25,466 nucleotides of DNA from Pelagophyceae sp. CCMP2097 (taxonomy: Eukaryota > Sar > Pelagophyceae), in contig MU657334.1 in NCBI GenBank assembly GCA_026770575.1, positions 45,896 to 71,361 of the forward strand, written 5' to 3'. The notes beneath the pieces are model-generated. The model had not been told where the DNA came from. It made no database searches and worked only from the letters and a program-made list of their open reading frames with translations. Each line of letters begins with the position of its first letter. Positions within the stretch are counted from its first letter, which is position 1. Of the stretch, positions 8,555 to 16,453 are shown piece by piece. The position numbers were made by a program, and so were the translations under genes.

Positions 8555-10181
8555 CTAAGCATTGTCCACCGCGCCGGACCGGAGCACCGAAAGGCGAACG
8601 AGCGTCGTTTCGAGCGTTGGCCGCTGCGAAGCGTCGGCGTGGAATAGGCTCCGTGCGAGACCCTCGACGCCGGCGTAGAACGCGGCGCCGTCGCGCGGCG
8701 AATCGCCCGGTGGCAGGCGCGGCGCGGGCGGCGGCGGGGGTACCGAGAGCACGCGGAGGTGTGTGCACTCGACGACGCGCGGCAGCTTGAGCGCCCCGAT
8801 GAAGTCGGCCTCAAAGGGTGAGTAGCCCCACCCCTACGCGGACGGTCCAACGGCGCCCGATCATCGTCCCTCTGCGTTTTTTTTCGCTTGCCAACCGCGG
8901 CGCGGCTTGATGCCATGGCCCAGAGGAGGCAGCCGAGGGACCAGGCGTCTGCGGCGCCCGTCACCGCGGACCCGACTATTGGTTGCCAGAGCTCAGGAGC
9001 GCGATAGGTCATCGTAGAGTTGCAAGCCGCCTCGTCTTGCACAGCCTAACAGCCGCGTCCGACGAGCCGGAGCGTGCTAGGGCCGCACCAGGGCGTCGCG
9101 CCGCGTCTCGACGGCGACGTGGATCGGCGCGGTGGAACCTGGGCGGCCGCGTGGCGGGCCGCGGCGGGCCCGGCGGGGGAACGGTGGGAGAATGCCAGAG
9201 CGCACCAAGGTCCATGAGCACGGCGCGGGGCGCGTCCGGCGGCCCGTCGAGGAGGACGTTGTCCGGCTTGACGTCTCGGTGCGCCATGCCGGCGGCGTGC
9301 ATCGCCGCGACGCCGCGGCAGACGCCCTCAAAAACCTGTGTCCGCGATGCGGCGTGCCAAAGCACGCCCGCCTCGCAACTTCATCCGGCGTCATTCTCGA
9401 CAGCCAGCGAGGGGGCTTAATCGCGGGTCCATCTCGACAGCCTCCGTCCTCTGCGACGGTTGCCGGAGCGGTTTCACGGACGCGGTTACGCACGCGGACG
9501 AGCTCGCCGCAGTCCCAATACGTCCCTTCGTCGCGCCTAAACTTCCGATGCCAAAATGAAAAGGGCCGCCGCGGCGCGCACCGCAATACGAGGACGTCGA
9601 TGAGCGACCGCAGCGAGCCGAGTCTGTCGGACGCGCGTCAGGACCCGGCGGCGGCGTTTTCTAGACGCCACGCTGTACGTCATCCTCGGGAAGGCGAGGA
9701 CGGCAAACTGCGCGGTGGGCCCGAACCAGGCGGGCCCGCGGAGCTGGAGCACTGCGGCGTCTAAGAGTTCCAAAACATGCGCGTCGTCGACTCGGCGGTG
9801 CGCGCGGACCTATCGGCGCGGCTGTCCTGGCGCTGTCGGCGTCCGTATCATCGTCGAGGGCGGACCTCGCGGAGCGCGGCGTCGTGCTGCTCGCGGTCGC
9901 CGACTCTGACGAACTTGAGCGCTAATGGCCGGCCCGAAGCCGCGTCCGCGCCCGTGTAGACAGTGGAGAAACCGCCCTCGGCCAGCCACGCGCCGCGGTA
10001 CCTGTGTCGCGCATCGGGGCGCACCCACGCTGCACGCGCTGCCCACGCTGCGCGCGCGGCGCAGCGGCAGAGAGACGCGGCGGGGGTACACGACCATGCC
10101 ACCGTCTAGAGTCAGCCGTGGAGAGAAGCACCAGAGCCAGAGGCCGCGAAGCAACTCCACCAATGCGGCGAGCCACCCCAT
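8555..10181 (-). CDS. STK16/NAK-family serine/threonine protein kinase (seven exons)
   Basis: Proposed join on the minus strand: 10181-10090, 10001-9866, 9809-9679, 9536-9380, 9335-9089, 9035-8896, 8833-8555 (about 393 residues). The junction at 9089/9035 is least certain; its acceptor could be 9045. Kinase landmarks in order: glycine loop LAEGGFSTVY (37-46), VAIK lysine in LALKF (K60), ELLDAAV, RDEGTYWDCGEL, catalytic loop HRDVKPDN (191-198, D193), DLG in place of DFG within VLMDLGA (D214), then TYRAPELW, DAWSLGCLLWAM, GYSPFE and the closing QRPTLE. AHRD.KP.N followed by LMDLG and YRAPEL is typical of STK16 (MPSK1), a constitutively active Golgi/membrane kinase. The protein begins MG and is hydrophobic with Cys18, compatible with N-myristoylation and palmitoylation as in STK16 (inference). 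Exon 4 carries about 20 more residues than STK16 before the catalytic loop. It is divergent from the cupin gene. Confidence 0.85.
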
Positions 10182-10349
10182 GGGGCCCTTGTGGCGGCGC
10201 GAGAACGCCGTCGTCGACGTCGTCGTCGACTCTTGTTCGATCGCGATATCCCGCCGCGGCCGCAACCGCACACTGGAACCGCACACGTACGTCGTCTGGC
10301 CCCGACTGAGTCAGTCACGAGCACGTCTCCACACACTCGTCGTCGAACC
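10182..10349. promoter_or_regulatory. 168-bp divergent promoter region of the kinase and cupin genes
   Basis: The two ATGs are 168 bp apart on opposite strands. The interval contains the near-palindromic run GTCGTCGACGTCGTCGTCGA around 10210. No TATA box is obvious. A bidirectional promoter is inferred from spacing alone. Confidence 0.4.
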
Positions 10350-11357
10350 ATGCCGCGCATTTTGAGCACGTCTTCGCGCGTCGTGGACGTCCCGGATCTG
10401 ACAATTGATGAGTTTGTCGGCAACGTGGCTTGTGGTGAAGACCGCCTCAGTATCGCAGTCACCAATGTATCGGCTGCGTGCGCGGAGCCGTGGCTCACGC
10501 TGGCCTACGACGAGTGGGTCTGCGTCCTCAAGGGCAGAATTGTCATGCAATGCCCCGACGGGTCGCAGTTGGAGGTGTTTCCTGGGCAGACTTGTTTTAT
10601 CGCAAAGAGCGAACGCTTCCGTCCCGTCTTCGACGCGGGAACGCAATACGTCCCGGTCTGCATCCCGGCATTCCGCCCCGATCGCTGCATCCGCGAGGAC
10701 GACACCGCAGAGGACGCCGCCATCTCCACGAAATTGCAACAGCTCCACGCCAAGCCGACCGAGGCGCCCGCCGTCGACGACCCGGCGCATCCGGAAGTCC
10801 TCTACCACATGTGCGAGCGCGCAGCATGGGAAGCGGCCAAGCTCAAGGGCGAGGCCTACTTCCCGCCGACCTTCCAGACCGACGGTCCGTACGGCGCGGC
10901 ATCCTTTGGGGGTTCCTTTGCGCGCTTCGCTTCGCACGCTTCGCTTTCCACGCTTCTTCGCAGGCTTCACTCACGCGACGGCGGTGCCGGCGCGCCTCAT
11001 CGAGACGGCGAACCACTTCTACCAGCAGTCGTCGCCGGACTGGGTCTGCCTCCGCATGAGCCGCAAGGCGCTGCTCGCGGGAGGCGTGATCACCATCGAC
11101 GAAGAGGCCATGCCCGTCGGCGAGACGGCCGTCGGCGACGCATGGACCACCTGGATCTGCCCGCACATCCGCGGCGGCATCCACCCGCGCGCGCGACGCC
11201 GGCGCACGCTTTGCAAGCGGAGAACCAAACGCGAGACCGCCTCAGAGACCGTCGCCCTCCAGAGGCAATCTTCGAACCGTGCCCACAGGTCGTCAACTGC
11301 GAGTTCACGATGAACCGCGACGGGCCCAAGTTCACGACGATCGAGGACCTATGCTAA
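10350..11357 (+). CDS. Cupin-DUF952 fusion protein (three exons)
   Basis: Proposed join: 10350-10884, 10964-11190, 11289-11357 (276 residues). The first intron is GT-AG with matching phase. The second has no GT donor at the expected place; a GC donor at 11191 fits best, and the alternative is GT at 11251. Residues about 15-115 form a cupin barrel (DEWVCVLKGRIVM, GQTCFIAKSERFRPVFD, TQYVPVCIPAF). The usual metal-binding HxH and the later His are not present (WLTLAYDE and AKSERFRP instead), so it is probably metal-free. Residues about 150-275 match DUF952: VLYHMCERAAWEAAKLKGE, then DGFTHATA reconstituted exactly across intron 1, ETANHFYQ, DWVCLRM, and CPHIRGGIHP (family PHLYG). DUF952 members are small proteins of unknown function. 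The substrate is unknown. It is divergent from the kinase and convergent with the LHC gene. Confidence 0.75.
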   Translation: MPRILSTSSRVVDVPDLTIDEFVGNVACGEDRLSIAVTNVSAACAEPWLTLAYDEWVCVLKGRIVMQCPDGSQLEVFPGQTCFIAKSERFRPVFDAGTQYVPVCIPAFRPDRCIREDDTAEDAAISTKLQQLHAKPTEAPAVDDPAHPEVLYHMCERAAWEAAKLKGEAYFPPTFQTDGPYGAASFGGSFARFASHASLSTLLRRLHSRDGGAGAPHRDGEPLLPAVVAGLGLPPHEPQGAARGRRDHHRRRGHARRRDGRRRRMDHLDLPAHPRRHPPARATPAHALQAENQTRDRLRDRRPPEAIFEPCPQVVNCEFTMNRDGPKFTTIEDLC

Positions 11358-11615
11358 AGGCGCCCGCGGCAGTGTCGTCGACGAAAGAAAGGCGCTCCCT
11401 CGCGGCCACCCATGTCGACTCTCGAAGGCATCATCCCAGGACATGGCCGCGAACTAATAAGAGAACATGGCAGCCCCTCTAGTGCGTGCTCCGGTTGGTC
11501 TTCGTCGCAGTGCATCTCATCCATCCCCGAGGCTCCCGGTTCGCAGTCCTAGCGTATAGCCTCCCGGCGCCCGTTCCGTCGCCAAGATTATGATCAAAGC
11601 GGCACAATGCAGCGC

Positions 11616-12728
11616 TTAAAAGTGCGCCGAGAAGGGCGACATGTACTCGTACGCGTACGGCTTGATGAAGGACAGCGCCGGCACGGCGCCGGGGATCTTC
11701 GACTCGGAGAGGAATGCAAAGATGGCGATCATGGCCTATGCGAAGCGTCGGGGCGGGCGGGGACTCCCGGGCCAACGGCCTGACTTACGAGGCGGCCGTT
11801 GTTGATCTCCGACTGGAGGCCGCGCTTGCTCTTCTCCGGCGTCATGTTGGCCAGGCCCGCAGGGTCGTACAAGTCGACGGGCAGGAGCTTGCCCAACGAC
11901 GTCTCCTTGAACGAAGGGAACTTGCCCGGGATGCCGCCGCGCATGTAGTGCGTGCCCGCAATCTCGGAGTAAAACTCGAGGAAGCCGATGAAGCCGAGGA
12001 TTTGGAGCTTGCCGTTCAAAGGGACCGCATCCCACTCGGCGCCCGGCGTGTCGCGCACGGGGAAGGCGTCGCCGGCGATGGTCATCGGCCACGGGAACGT
12101 GACGCCGTTGGCCTGGACGCAGAAGCCCGAAAACGCCGCCATGGCCACGCGGCCGTGCCTGCGAGGGGCCGCTCGCGCCGCGAATCGCGCCTTCGCGGCG
12201 ATTCTCGCTTTCGAGGCGGTTCTCGCGCGCGCGGTTTGCGCTCGCGCGGCGATCGCCCGCGCGGGGTGCGGCGGACGCGGGCATTTACTTGATCTCCGCG
12301 TGCCGTAGGAACCCGATGGTGGCCTCCTCGGACTGCCCCGCGAACTTTGCCGAGGCGAGGCCCAGCGGGTCCCAGAAGCCGACGACGGGGTTGAGCGCCT
12401 TCGCGAGGACCTGCGCCGAGGCATCCCGTGCCGCGCCCCAAACGGCACCACCACTCCGCCTCGACCGAGAGCGACCCCCTGGCACCGAGCGCCCCCGGCA
12501 CGTCTCGGAGCGAGGTGCCGCCGGTCCCCCGGCATCCAGCGACGCTGCCTCTGCGCCTGGAGGTCGGCCTTGGTCTCAAAAGCAGTGGTCAACGCCGCCT
12601 TAGGGGCCTACGCCGCAGGGCGTTTCGCGCGGCGAAACGGGCTCCGCCGGCGCAGAGAGACGCACCGGCGCGACGAAGGCCGCGACCGGGGCGCAGAGCG
12701 CGAGCAGCGCGACGAGGACCTTCTGCAT
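11616..12728 (-). CDS. Fucoxanthin-chlorophyll a/c light-harvesting protein (five exons)
   Basis: Proposed join on the minus strand: 12728-12666, 12598-12557, 12410-12289, 12158-11789, 11735-11616 (238 residues, all phases consistent). It starts [21 protein letters not shown]: a signal peptide followed by cleavage before Phe, the bipartite signal for import into a four-membrane plastid. The mature protein has [13 protein letters not shown], helix 1 with the chlorophyll ligand motif [12 protein letters not shown] (E and H from one side of intron 3, GR from the other), helix 2 [20 protein letters not shown], and helix 3 [15 protein letters not shown] spanning intron 4. It binds chlorophylls a/c and carotenoid in the thylakoid membrane and passes energy to the photosystems. 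Intron 2 (12556-12411) appears to use GC-AG and is flanked by GGCGCAG direct repeats. It is divergent from RPL35. The subfamily (Lhcf or Lhcr) is not settled. Confidence 0.93.
12411..12556 (-). mobile_element. Candidate introner-like element (intron 2 of the LHC gene)
   Basis: This 146-nt intron begins GCGCAGAGGCA and ends TGCCTCGGCGCAG on the minus strand. GGCGCAG occurs at both edges (the left copy overlaps the last exon base), like a 7-bp target-site duplication. Just inside lie inverted AGGCA and TGCCT. The right GGCGCAG supplies the 3' splice AG, and the left supplies a GC donor. That layout resembles introner elements described in Aureococcus and Micromonas. The repeats are short, so chance is possible. 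Confidence 0.4.
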
Positions 12729-13192
12729 ACTATCGGTCGATCTTTGCCTTCAATCACTTTGAAGCCGCGACAAAGGGGCTTTGATGAAATCTTTTAAATT
12801 CGGGCAAACACCCACGAACGTCTGATTGATCACACACTTTGAGCTGTAGAACACTGCCCGGCCTTGGGCGATTGGAGCGCTGCACTGGAAGAGGACGGAC
12901 GAAGAGACACAATGCTCGGTTCGACCACTTTTAAACCACTTTTTCAAACGACATTGAGCAGCGAGGAACGGAGCCGCCCACGACGGCGCCCGACGCAACT
13001 CCGCGCGAAGGCGCGCAAGAACGCCAGGGGCGCGACGCAACTGATTTCCGTAAAAAGTGGGCCGTTCGAAGTCCGGTAGAGAGGGCCAATTTATAGCTCG
13101 CCTTTTCTTTGTCGCCAACCCCAGACAAGGTGCGAGTGCCTGCCAGAGCCTGGGGCCGCGTCCCGAGTCGAGCCGCGCGTAGGTTAGATAGG
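12729..13192. promoter_or_regulatory. Divergent promoter region of the LHC and RPL35 genes
   Basis: 464 bp between opposed start codons. On the RPL35 side, GGCCAATTTATAG at 13084-13096 combines a CCAAT-like and a TATA-like string about 100 bp before the ATG, followed by a pyrimidine tract CCTTTTCTTTG. On the LHC side the sequence just upstream of 12728 is AT-richer. No coding capacity is convincing. Confidence 0.4.
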
Positions 13193-13739
13193 ATGGCCAA
13201 GCTTAAGGCTTTCGTGCTGCGGACGAAGAACAAGGCCGAGCTGCTCAAGCAGCTCGAGGAGCTCAAGAATGAGCTCGCACAGGTGAGGGAGGAGGACCGC
13301 CGATGCCGACCGAGGGCCGGCGGCGACAAGCCGCCGCCGGGGCACCAGGCGACGGGCAGAGGGCCTCCGCCTGGAGGCCGCACGGGTGGCCGGCGCGCGG
13401 CCTCCTCGGAGAGGCCGGCGCGCGACGCACGGCGCGTGACGCCACCTTTCCCCGCAGCTTCGCGTGGCCAAGGTCACGGGCGGCGCGGCGTCCAAGCTTG
13501 CGAAGATCAAGATTGTGCGCAAGTCGATCGCGCGCGTGCTGACGGTGTACAACCAGACGCAGAAGGCCAAGCTCCGCGAGGTCTACGCGGGCAAGAAGTT
13601 CGTCCCCAAGGACCTACGCGCCAAGAAGACGCGCGCCATGCGACGCGCGCTGACCCCGGAGGAGAAGAGCGCCGTCACCGTCAAGGGTGCCAAGAAGGCG
13701 GCCAACTTTCCGCAACGGAAGTTCGCCGTCATGGCATAA
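13193..13739 (+). CDS. RPL35: 60S ribosomal protein uL29 (L35)
   Basis: Proposed join: 13193-13282 and 13458-13739, GT-AG intron of 175 nt, giving 123 residues, the usual length of eukaryotic L35. The protein starts [20 protein letters not shown] and contains the highly conserved [19 protein letters not shown] across the intron, then [44 protein letters not shown] and a basic C-terminus ending in RKFAVMA. uL29 sits at the polypeptide exit tunnel of the large ribosomal subunit and helps dock SRP and nascent-chain factors. The intron interrupts the N-terminal helical hairpin and contains two copies of AGGCCGGCGCGCG. It is divergent from the LHC gene, and downstream lies the repeat island. Confidence 0.97.
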
Positions 13740-14053
13740 GCATAAACACTGTTCCCCCCAAAAGACGCGGTGACTGCGAGGCCCCAGCGGGCCTTTCGGA
13801 AGCTGCATTGGGCGTACTGCGACGGCTGACGAAACCTTAGAGGACGGGTGTCCCATGGAGCTTTAACCGATTAGGAATTCCTAGGGTTACAATCGACAGT
13901 AGACGATGTGAGTGCATGCTGGCTCTGGGCGTGCAAACGACGGTAGACAATGTGAGACGGTAGACAATAATGTGAGTGCCGCAGGCTATGGCATTAGAGT
14001 AATAGTCAATTTAAGAACCTGGTCATTAATAAACAGCTTCACTTTTTTCAAGC
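13740..14053. repeat. Gene-free region with short direct repeats
   Basis: After RPL35 the sequence turns AT-richer. GACGGTAGACAATGTGAG-type units occur three times between about 13898 and 13980, partly with inserts. The string CAATTTAAGAACC starts to appear at about 14008. No coding frame is supported. Confidence 0.55.
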
Positions 14054-14535
14054 TAGAATGAAAGGCAATTTAAGAACCATGGCAATTTAAGAACCGTTCG
14101 CGAAAGTTTTCGACGCGCGCGCCCGTGCGCTTTTGGGCCGCCGCGCGCGGTCATGAACTAGTTTTTCAGAGCTATAGACTGTTTTCAGAGCTACAGACTA
14201 GTTTTTCAGAGCGTTCTCGGCGCCTCTGTCGCGACCCAACGCTCCGCAATTCGATTTAAGAGACTGGATTGGCGTATTGGCACGTATACACGCCACAGAG
14301 GCGCCTTAAGCGACCGGTTCTTATATTGCCGTTTTTTTTTCTCGGAGCTACAGACCCGACTTTGTTTCGCCTGTGGTCAAGTCCTCACAGAGGACCTCAA
14401 TGGACCCCATGATTTGCAGGTGGCTGGAGGGAACCCATACGCGCCCTCTGAAACCATAAAACACACCATCGTCGCCGCCGTCCAGCCGCTGATTTTTTTC
14501 CCGCTTGGCCTGTTCTTAAATTGCCCTTCATTCTA
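14054..14535. mobile_element. MITE-like element with 24-bp terminal inverted repeats
   Basis: 14054-14077 and the reverse complement of 14512-14535 agree at 23 of 24 positions (start TAGAATGAA, inner end TTTAAGAAC). TTTCAAGC flanks the left end directly (14046-14053) and recurs one base after the right end (14537-14544), a possible 8-bp target duplication of hAT type. The 482-bp interior has no ORF. It contains three tandem copies of a TTTTCAGAGCTAYAGACTA-like unit (about 14161-14215) and the string CTGATTTTTTTCCCGCTT shared with 16399-16416. It is too short and non-coding to be autonomous. Confidence 0.6.
14158..14216. repeat. Short tandem repeat, about 20-bp unit, three copies
   Basis: CTAGTTTTTCAGAGC, CTGTTTTCAGAGC and CTAGTTTTTCAGAGC occur in series with TATAGA or ACAGA linkers, inside the MITE-like element. 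A further related string, CTCGGAGCTACAGAC, lies at 14341. Confidence 0.7.
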
Positions 14536-14580
14536 CTTTCAAGCTGCTTTCAAGCTGCTTTAAAGTCTGCATTTGCGTAT

Positions 14581-14662
14581 AAAGCTGCTTGAAAGTAGCT
14601 AACTTTCAAGCTCATCTTGAAAGCTCATCTTGAAAGTTAGCTACTAGTACATTCAAGCAGCT
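14581..14662. repeat. Long perfect-arm hairpin
   Basis: 14581-14609 pairs with 14628-14662. Arms of 12 bp (AAGCTGCTTGAA) and 17 bp (AGTAGCTAACTTTCAAG) match exactly, with a single 6-nt bulge (14645-14650) on the right arm and an 18-nt centre. CTCATCTTGAAAG is tandemly repeated at the centre. Flanking sequence repeats TTTCAAGCTGC on both sides. It looks like a fold-back element or recombination product, not a coding feature. Confidence 0.8.
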
Positions 14663-14775
14663 TTCAAGCTGCTTTTAAAGCGCGGAAATGCTTTTAAATC
14701 GCGGGAAGAGTTCGTTGGATGAGCGTGGAGCGAACGTTAGATGAGCGTTAACCCGGCGCGGGCGCGCGGCGCGGG

Positions 14776-15227
14776 NNNNNNNNNNNNNNNNNNNNNNNNN
14801 NNNNNNNNNNNNNNNNNNNNNNNNNNNNNNNNNNNNNNNNNNNNNNNNNNNNNNNNNNNNNNNNNNNNNNNNNNNNNNNNNNNNNNNNNNNNNNNNNNNN
14901 NNNNNNNNNNNNNNNNNNNNNNNNNNNNNNNNNNNNNNNNNNNNNNNNNNNNNNNNNNNNNNNNNNNNNNNNNNNNNNNNNNNNNNNNNNNNNNNNNNNN
15001 NNNNNNNNNNNNNNNNNNNNNNNNNNNNNNNNNNNNNNNNNNNNNNNNNNNNNNNNNNNNNNNNNNNNNNNNNNNNNNNNNNNNNNNNNNNNNNNNNNNN
15101 NNNNNNNNNNNNNNNNNNNNNNNNNNNNNNNNNNNNNNNNNNNNNNNNNNNNNNNNNNNNNNNNNNNNNNNNNNNNNNNNNNNNNNNNNNNNNNNNNNNN
15201 NNNNNNNNNNNNNNNNNNNNNNNNNNN
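14776..15227. other. Assembly gap (452 N)
   Basis: Bases are unknown. The gap sits inside the repeat island; the left flank is a GC-rich GCGCGCGGCGCGGG run and the right flank begins AAGAACCGACG. The N length may be an estimate, not a measurement. Confidence 1.
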
Positions 15228-15372
15228 AAGAACCGACGAAAAAATCGACAAAAGACGTTCAATATCTCAATAAGGCATTTATAAGACCAAATTAAAATCC
15301 ATTAAATCCCTTATTGGGATATTATCCGGCTCCAGGGGCCCGGTTCTTAATCTAACCGGCGTTTTTATTGAG

Positions 15373-15431
15373 GACCCGGAGGGTCCTTGCCGTTTAATCA
15401 ACGTCAGTTAACGGCAAGGGCCCTTCGGGTC
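15373..15431. repeat. 59-bp hairpin
   Basis: 15373-15397 (GACCCGGAGGGTCCTTGCCG...) pairs with 15408-15431 at 22 of about 24 positions around a 10-nt loop. It has no U-tract and no adjacent gene, so a terminator role is not supported; a fold-back repeat is more likely. CCGGTT...AACCGG just upstream (15340-15359) forms a second small palindrome. Confidence 0.7.
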
Positions 15432-15461
15432 ATTTGATTGAAGGATTACCAGGGGCAATTT

Positions 15462-15526
15462 TGTCTGTCCGTCTGTCTGTCATTCTGTCCGTCTGTCCTT
15501 CTGTGTCCTTCTGTCTGTCCGCCCCC
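15462..15526. repeat. Degenerate TCTG/TCCG microsatellite
   Basis: A pyrimidine-rich tract made of CTGTCTGTCCGTCTGTC-type tetranucleotide repeats with interruptions. It is non-coding. Confidence 0.9.
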
Positions 15527-15573
15527 GGGTAAATCCGTGAGGTTCCACCTTTGGAAAGAAAAGGGCAGCAACT

Positions 15574-15756
15574 CGGCCGATTCAGCGATTGGTGGTTGAT
15601 GCGATTGCTAAAATTGGGAGTGGAGGTCGAGAAGGAGCCTCATTGGAATCATCATAGAATAAGTTTTTGGTCACAGGTTCGAATCTGGTCGGCCGCAAAA
15701 AAAAAGAAAAGAAATAGCTCAATAAGAAATAACAAATAACAAATAAAGACAAGGAG
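15574..15756 (+). repeat. tRNA-Ser-like SINE remnant with A-rich tail
   Basis: CGGCCGATTCAGCGATTGG, a D-arm-like GTGGTTGATGCG and an anticodon-loop-like TGCTAAA between CGAT and ATTG (GCT anticodon position) resemble tRNA-Ser. A B-box GGTTCGAATCTGG lies at 15676-15688, followed by CGGCCGC and an A-rich tail with AACAAAT repeats to 15756. The variable arm would be far too long and the T stem has a mismatch, so this is not a working tRNA gene. Pol III-driven retroposon ancestry is inferred. Confidence 0.45.
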
Positions 15757-15802
15757 GATTAGAAGGTTCAACGATTAGTTAAATAATTCTATGCTTAATT
15801 TC

Positions 15803-15870
15803 TCACAGAGGTCCTCCGCGGACGCCATGATTTGGGGGTGAAAAACCACTTGATCCAAGAAGCAGCCGAG
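15803..15870. repeat. Dispersed repeat, copy 2
   Basis: TCACAGAGGTCCTC...CCATGATTTG resembles TCACAGAGGACCTC...CCATGATTTG at 14385-14417. 15829-15869 matches 16282-16322 at 39 of 41 positions. The three places appear to be overlapping pieces of one repeat family. Confidence 0.75.
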
Positions 15871-16015
15871 ACTGCACATCAAGGGGCGGCTGTTGACATG
15901 AAATTATGACACCATCTGTCACTGACGTATGCCCTGGCAAAAGGGAATTCCGGTCCCAGTGCCAGGAGCCAGTTAAGAAAAGTGCATATAAACACATTCA
16001 ATTTCTATTGAGTTT

Positions 16016-16140
16016 TTTTGGTACCCAGACCCGGATTTGAACCGGCGTACATTCATTTCACTTGCTGACATTTTTCCGAATTATTAATACGCAAAGCCGG
16101 GCTCGAACCGGCGACCTCGTGTAAAACCATTTTTACACAC
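16016..16140 (-). repeat. Two tRNA-like T-arm units on the minus strand
   Basis: Reverse complements of 16030-16046 (GCCGG TTCAAAT CCGGG) and 16096-16112 (GCCGG TTCGAGC CCGGC, five paired bases) have the form of tRNA T arms with Pol III B boxes. The first is followed on its strand by CTGGGTACC and an A-rich run. Beside the second is a hairpin GTGTAAAA/TTTTACAC (16119-16138) at the anticodon-arm position. No complete cloverleaf or acceptor stem can be closed, so they are read as SINE fragments or pseudo-tRNAs. Confidence 0.42.
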
Positions 16141-16281
16141 GCTGCTAGTAGACGCAGTAGACCTAATACCTTTGAGCACAGGCAACGAACGCACTCGCAA
16201 GCGAGGGAGCGAAACGTCTCTCTGAAGGTGATGTCACAATGGTTCAGACGGGAACTGAACCGCAACCGAGTGCACTAGCCC

Positions 16282-16453
16282 GATTTGGGGGTCAAAAACC
16301 ACCTGATCCAAGAAGCAGCCGATTTGGGTATGGGTGGAGGGAATCCAGGCGCATCCCCTGTCAGCGTCAAACCCGCAAACAACGGCGTCGCCGGGCCTCT
16401 GATTTTTTTCCCGCTTACATGTACATGCCGGTTCTTAAATTGACCTTTACTCT
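16282..16453. repeat. Dispersed repeat, copy 3, with MITE right end
   Basis: 16282-16322 matches 15829-15869. Further right, GGTGGAGGGAATCCA, CTGATTTTTTTCCCGCTT and GTTCTTAAATTG match the right half of the 14054-14535 element in the same order. The copy ends at about 16453, exactly where the next inverted-repeat element begins. Confidence 0.7.

Noticed and set aside
7804..9042. 412-codon minus-strand frame read as one protein
   Set aside because: Only its first 50 codons are a kinase exon; the rest reads through the intron, the true final exon in another frame, and the antisense of the glycosyltransferase.
11729..12592. 287-codon unspliced reading of the LHC gene
   Set aside because: It translates introns 2 and 3 as Arg-rich nonsense; the conserved EIKHGR motif appears only after splicing.
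12750..13118. 122-codon minus-strand frame in the LHC/RPL35 intergenic region
   Set aside because: No family resemblance, overlaps both promoter regions, and it would run towards the LHC start.
14675..15295. Open frames spanning the gap
   Set aside because: They consist mostly of N and have no supported coding sequence at either end.
15373..15431. Transcription terminator
   Set aside because: The hairpin has no gene next to it and no U-tract, and intrinsic terminators are not expected in a nuclear genome.
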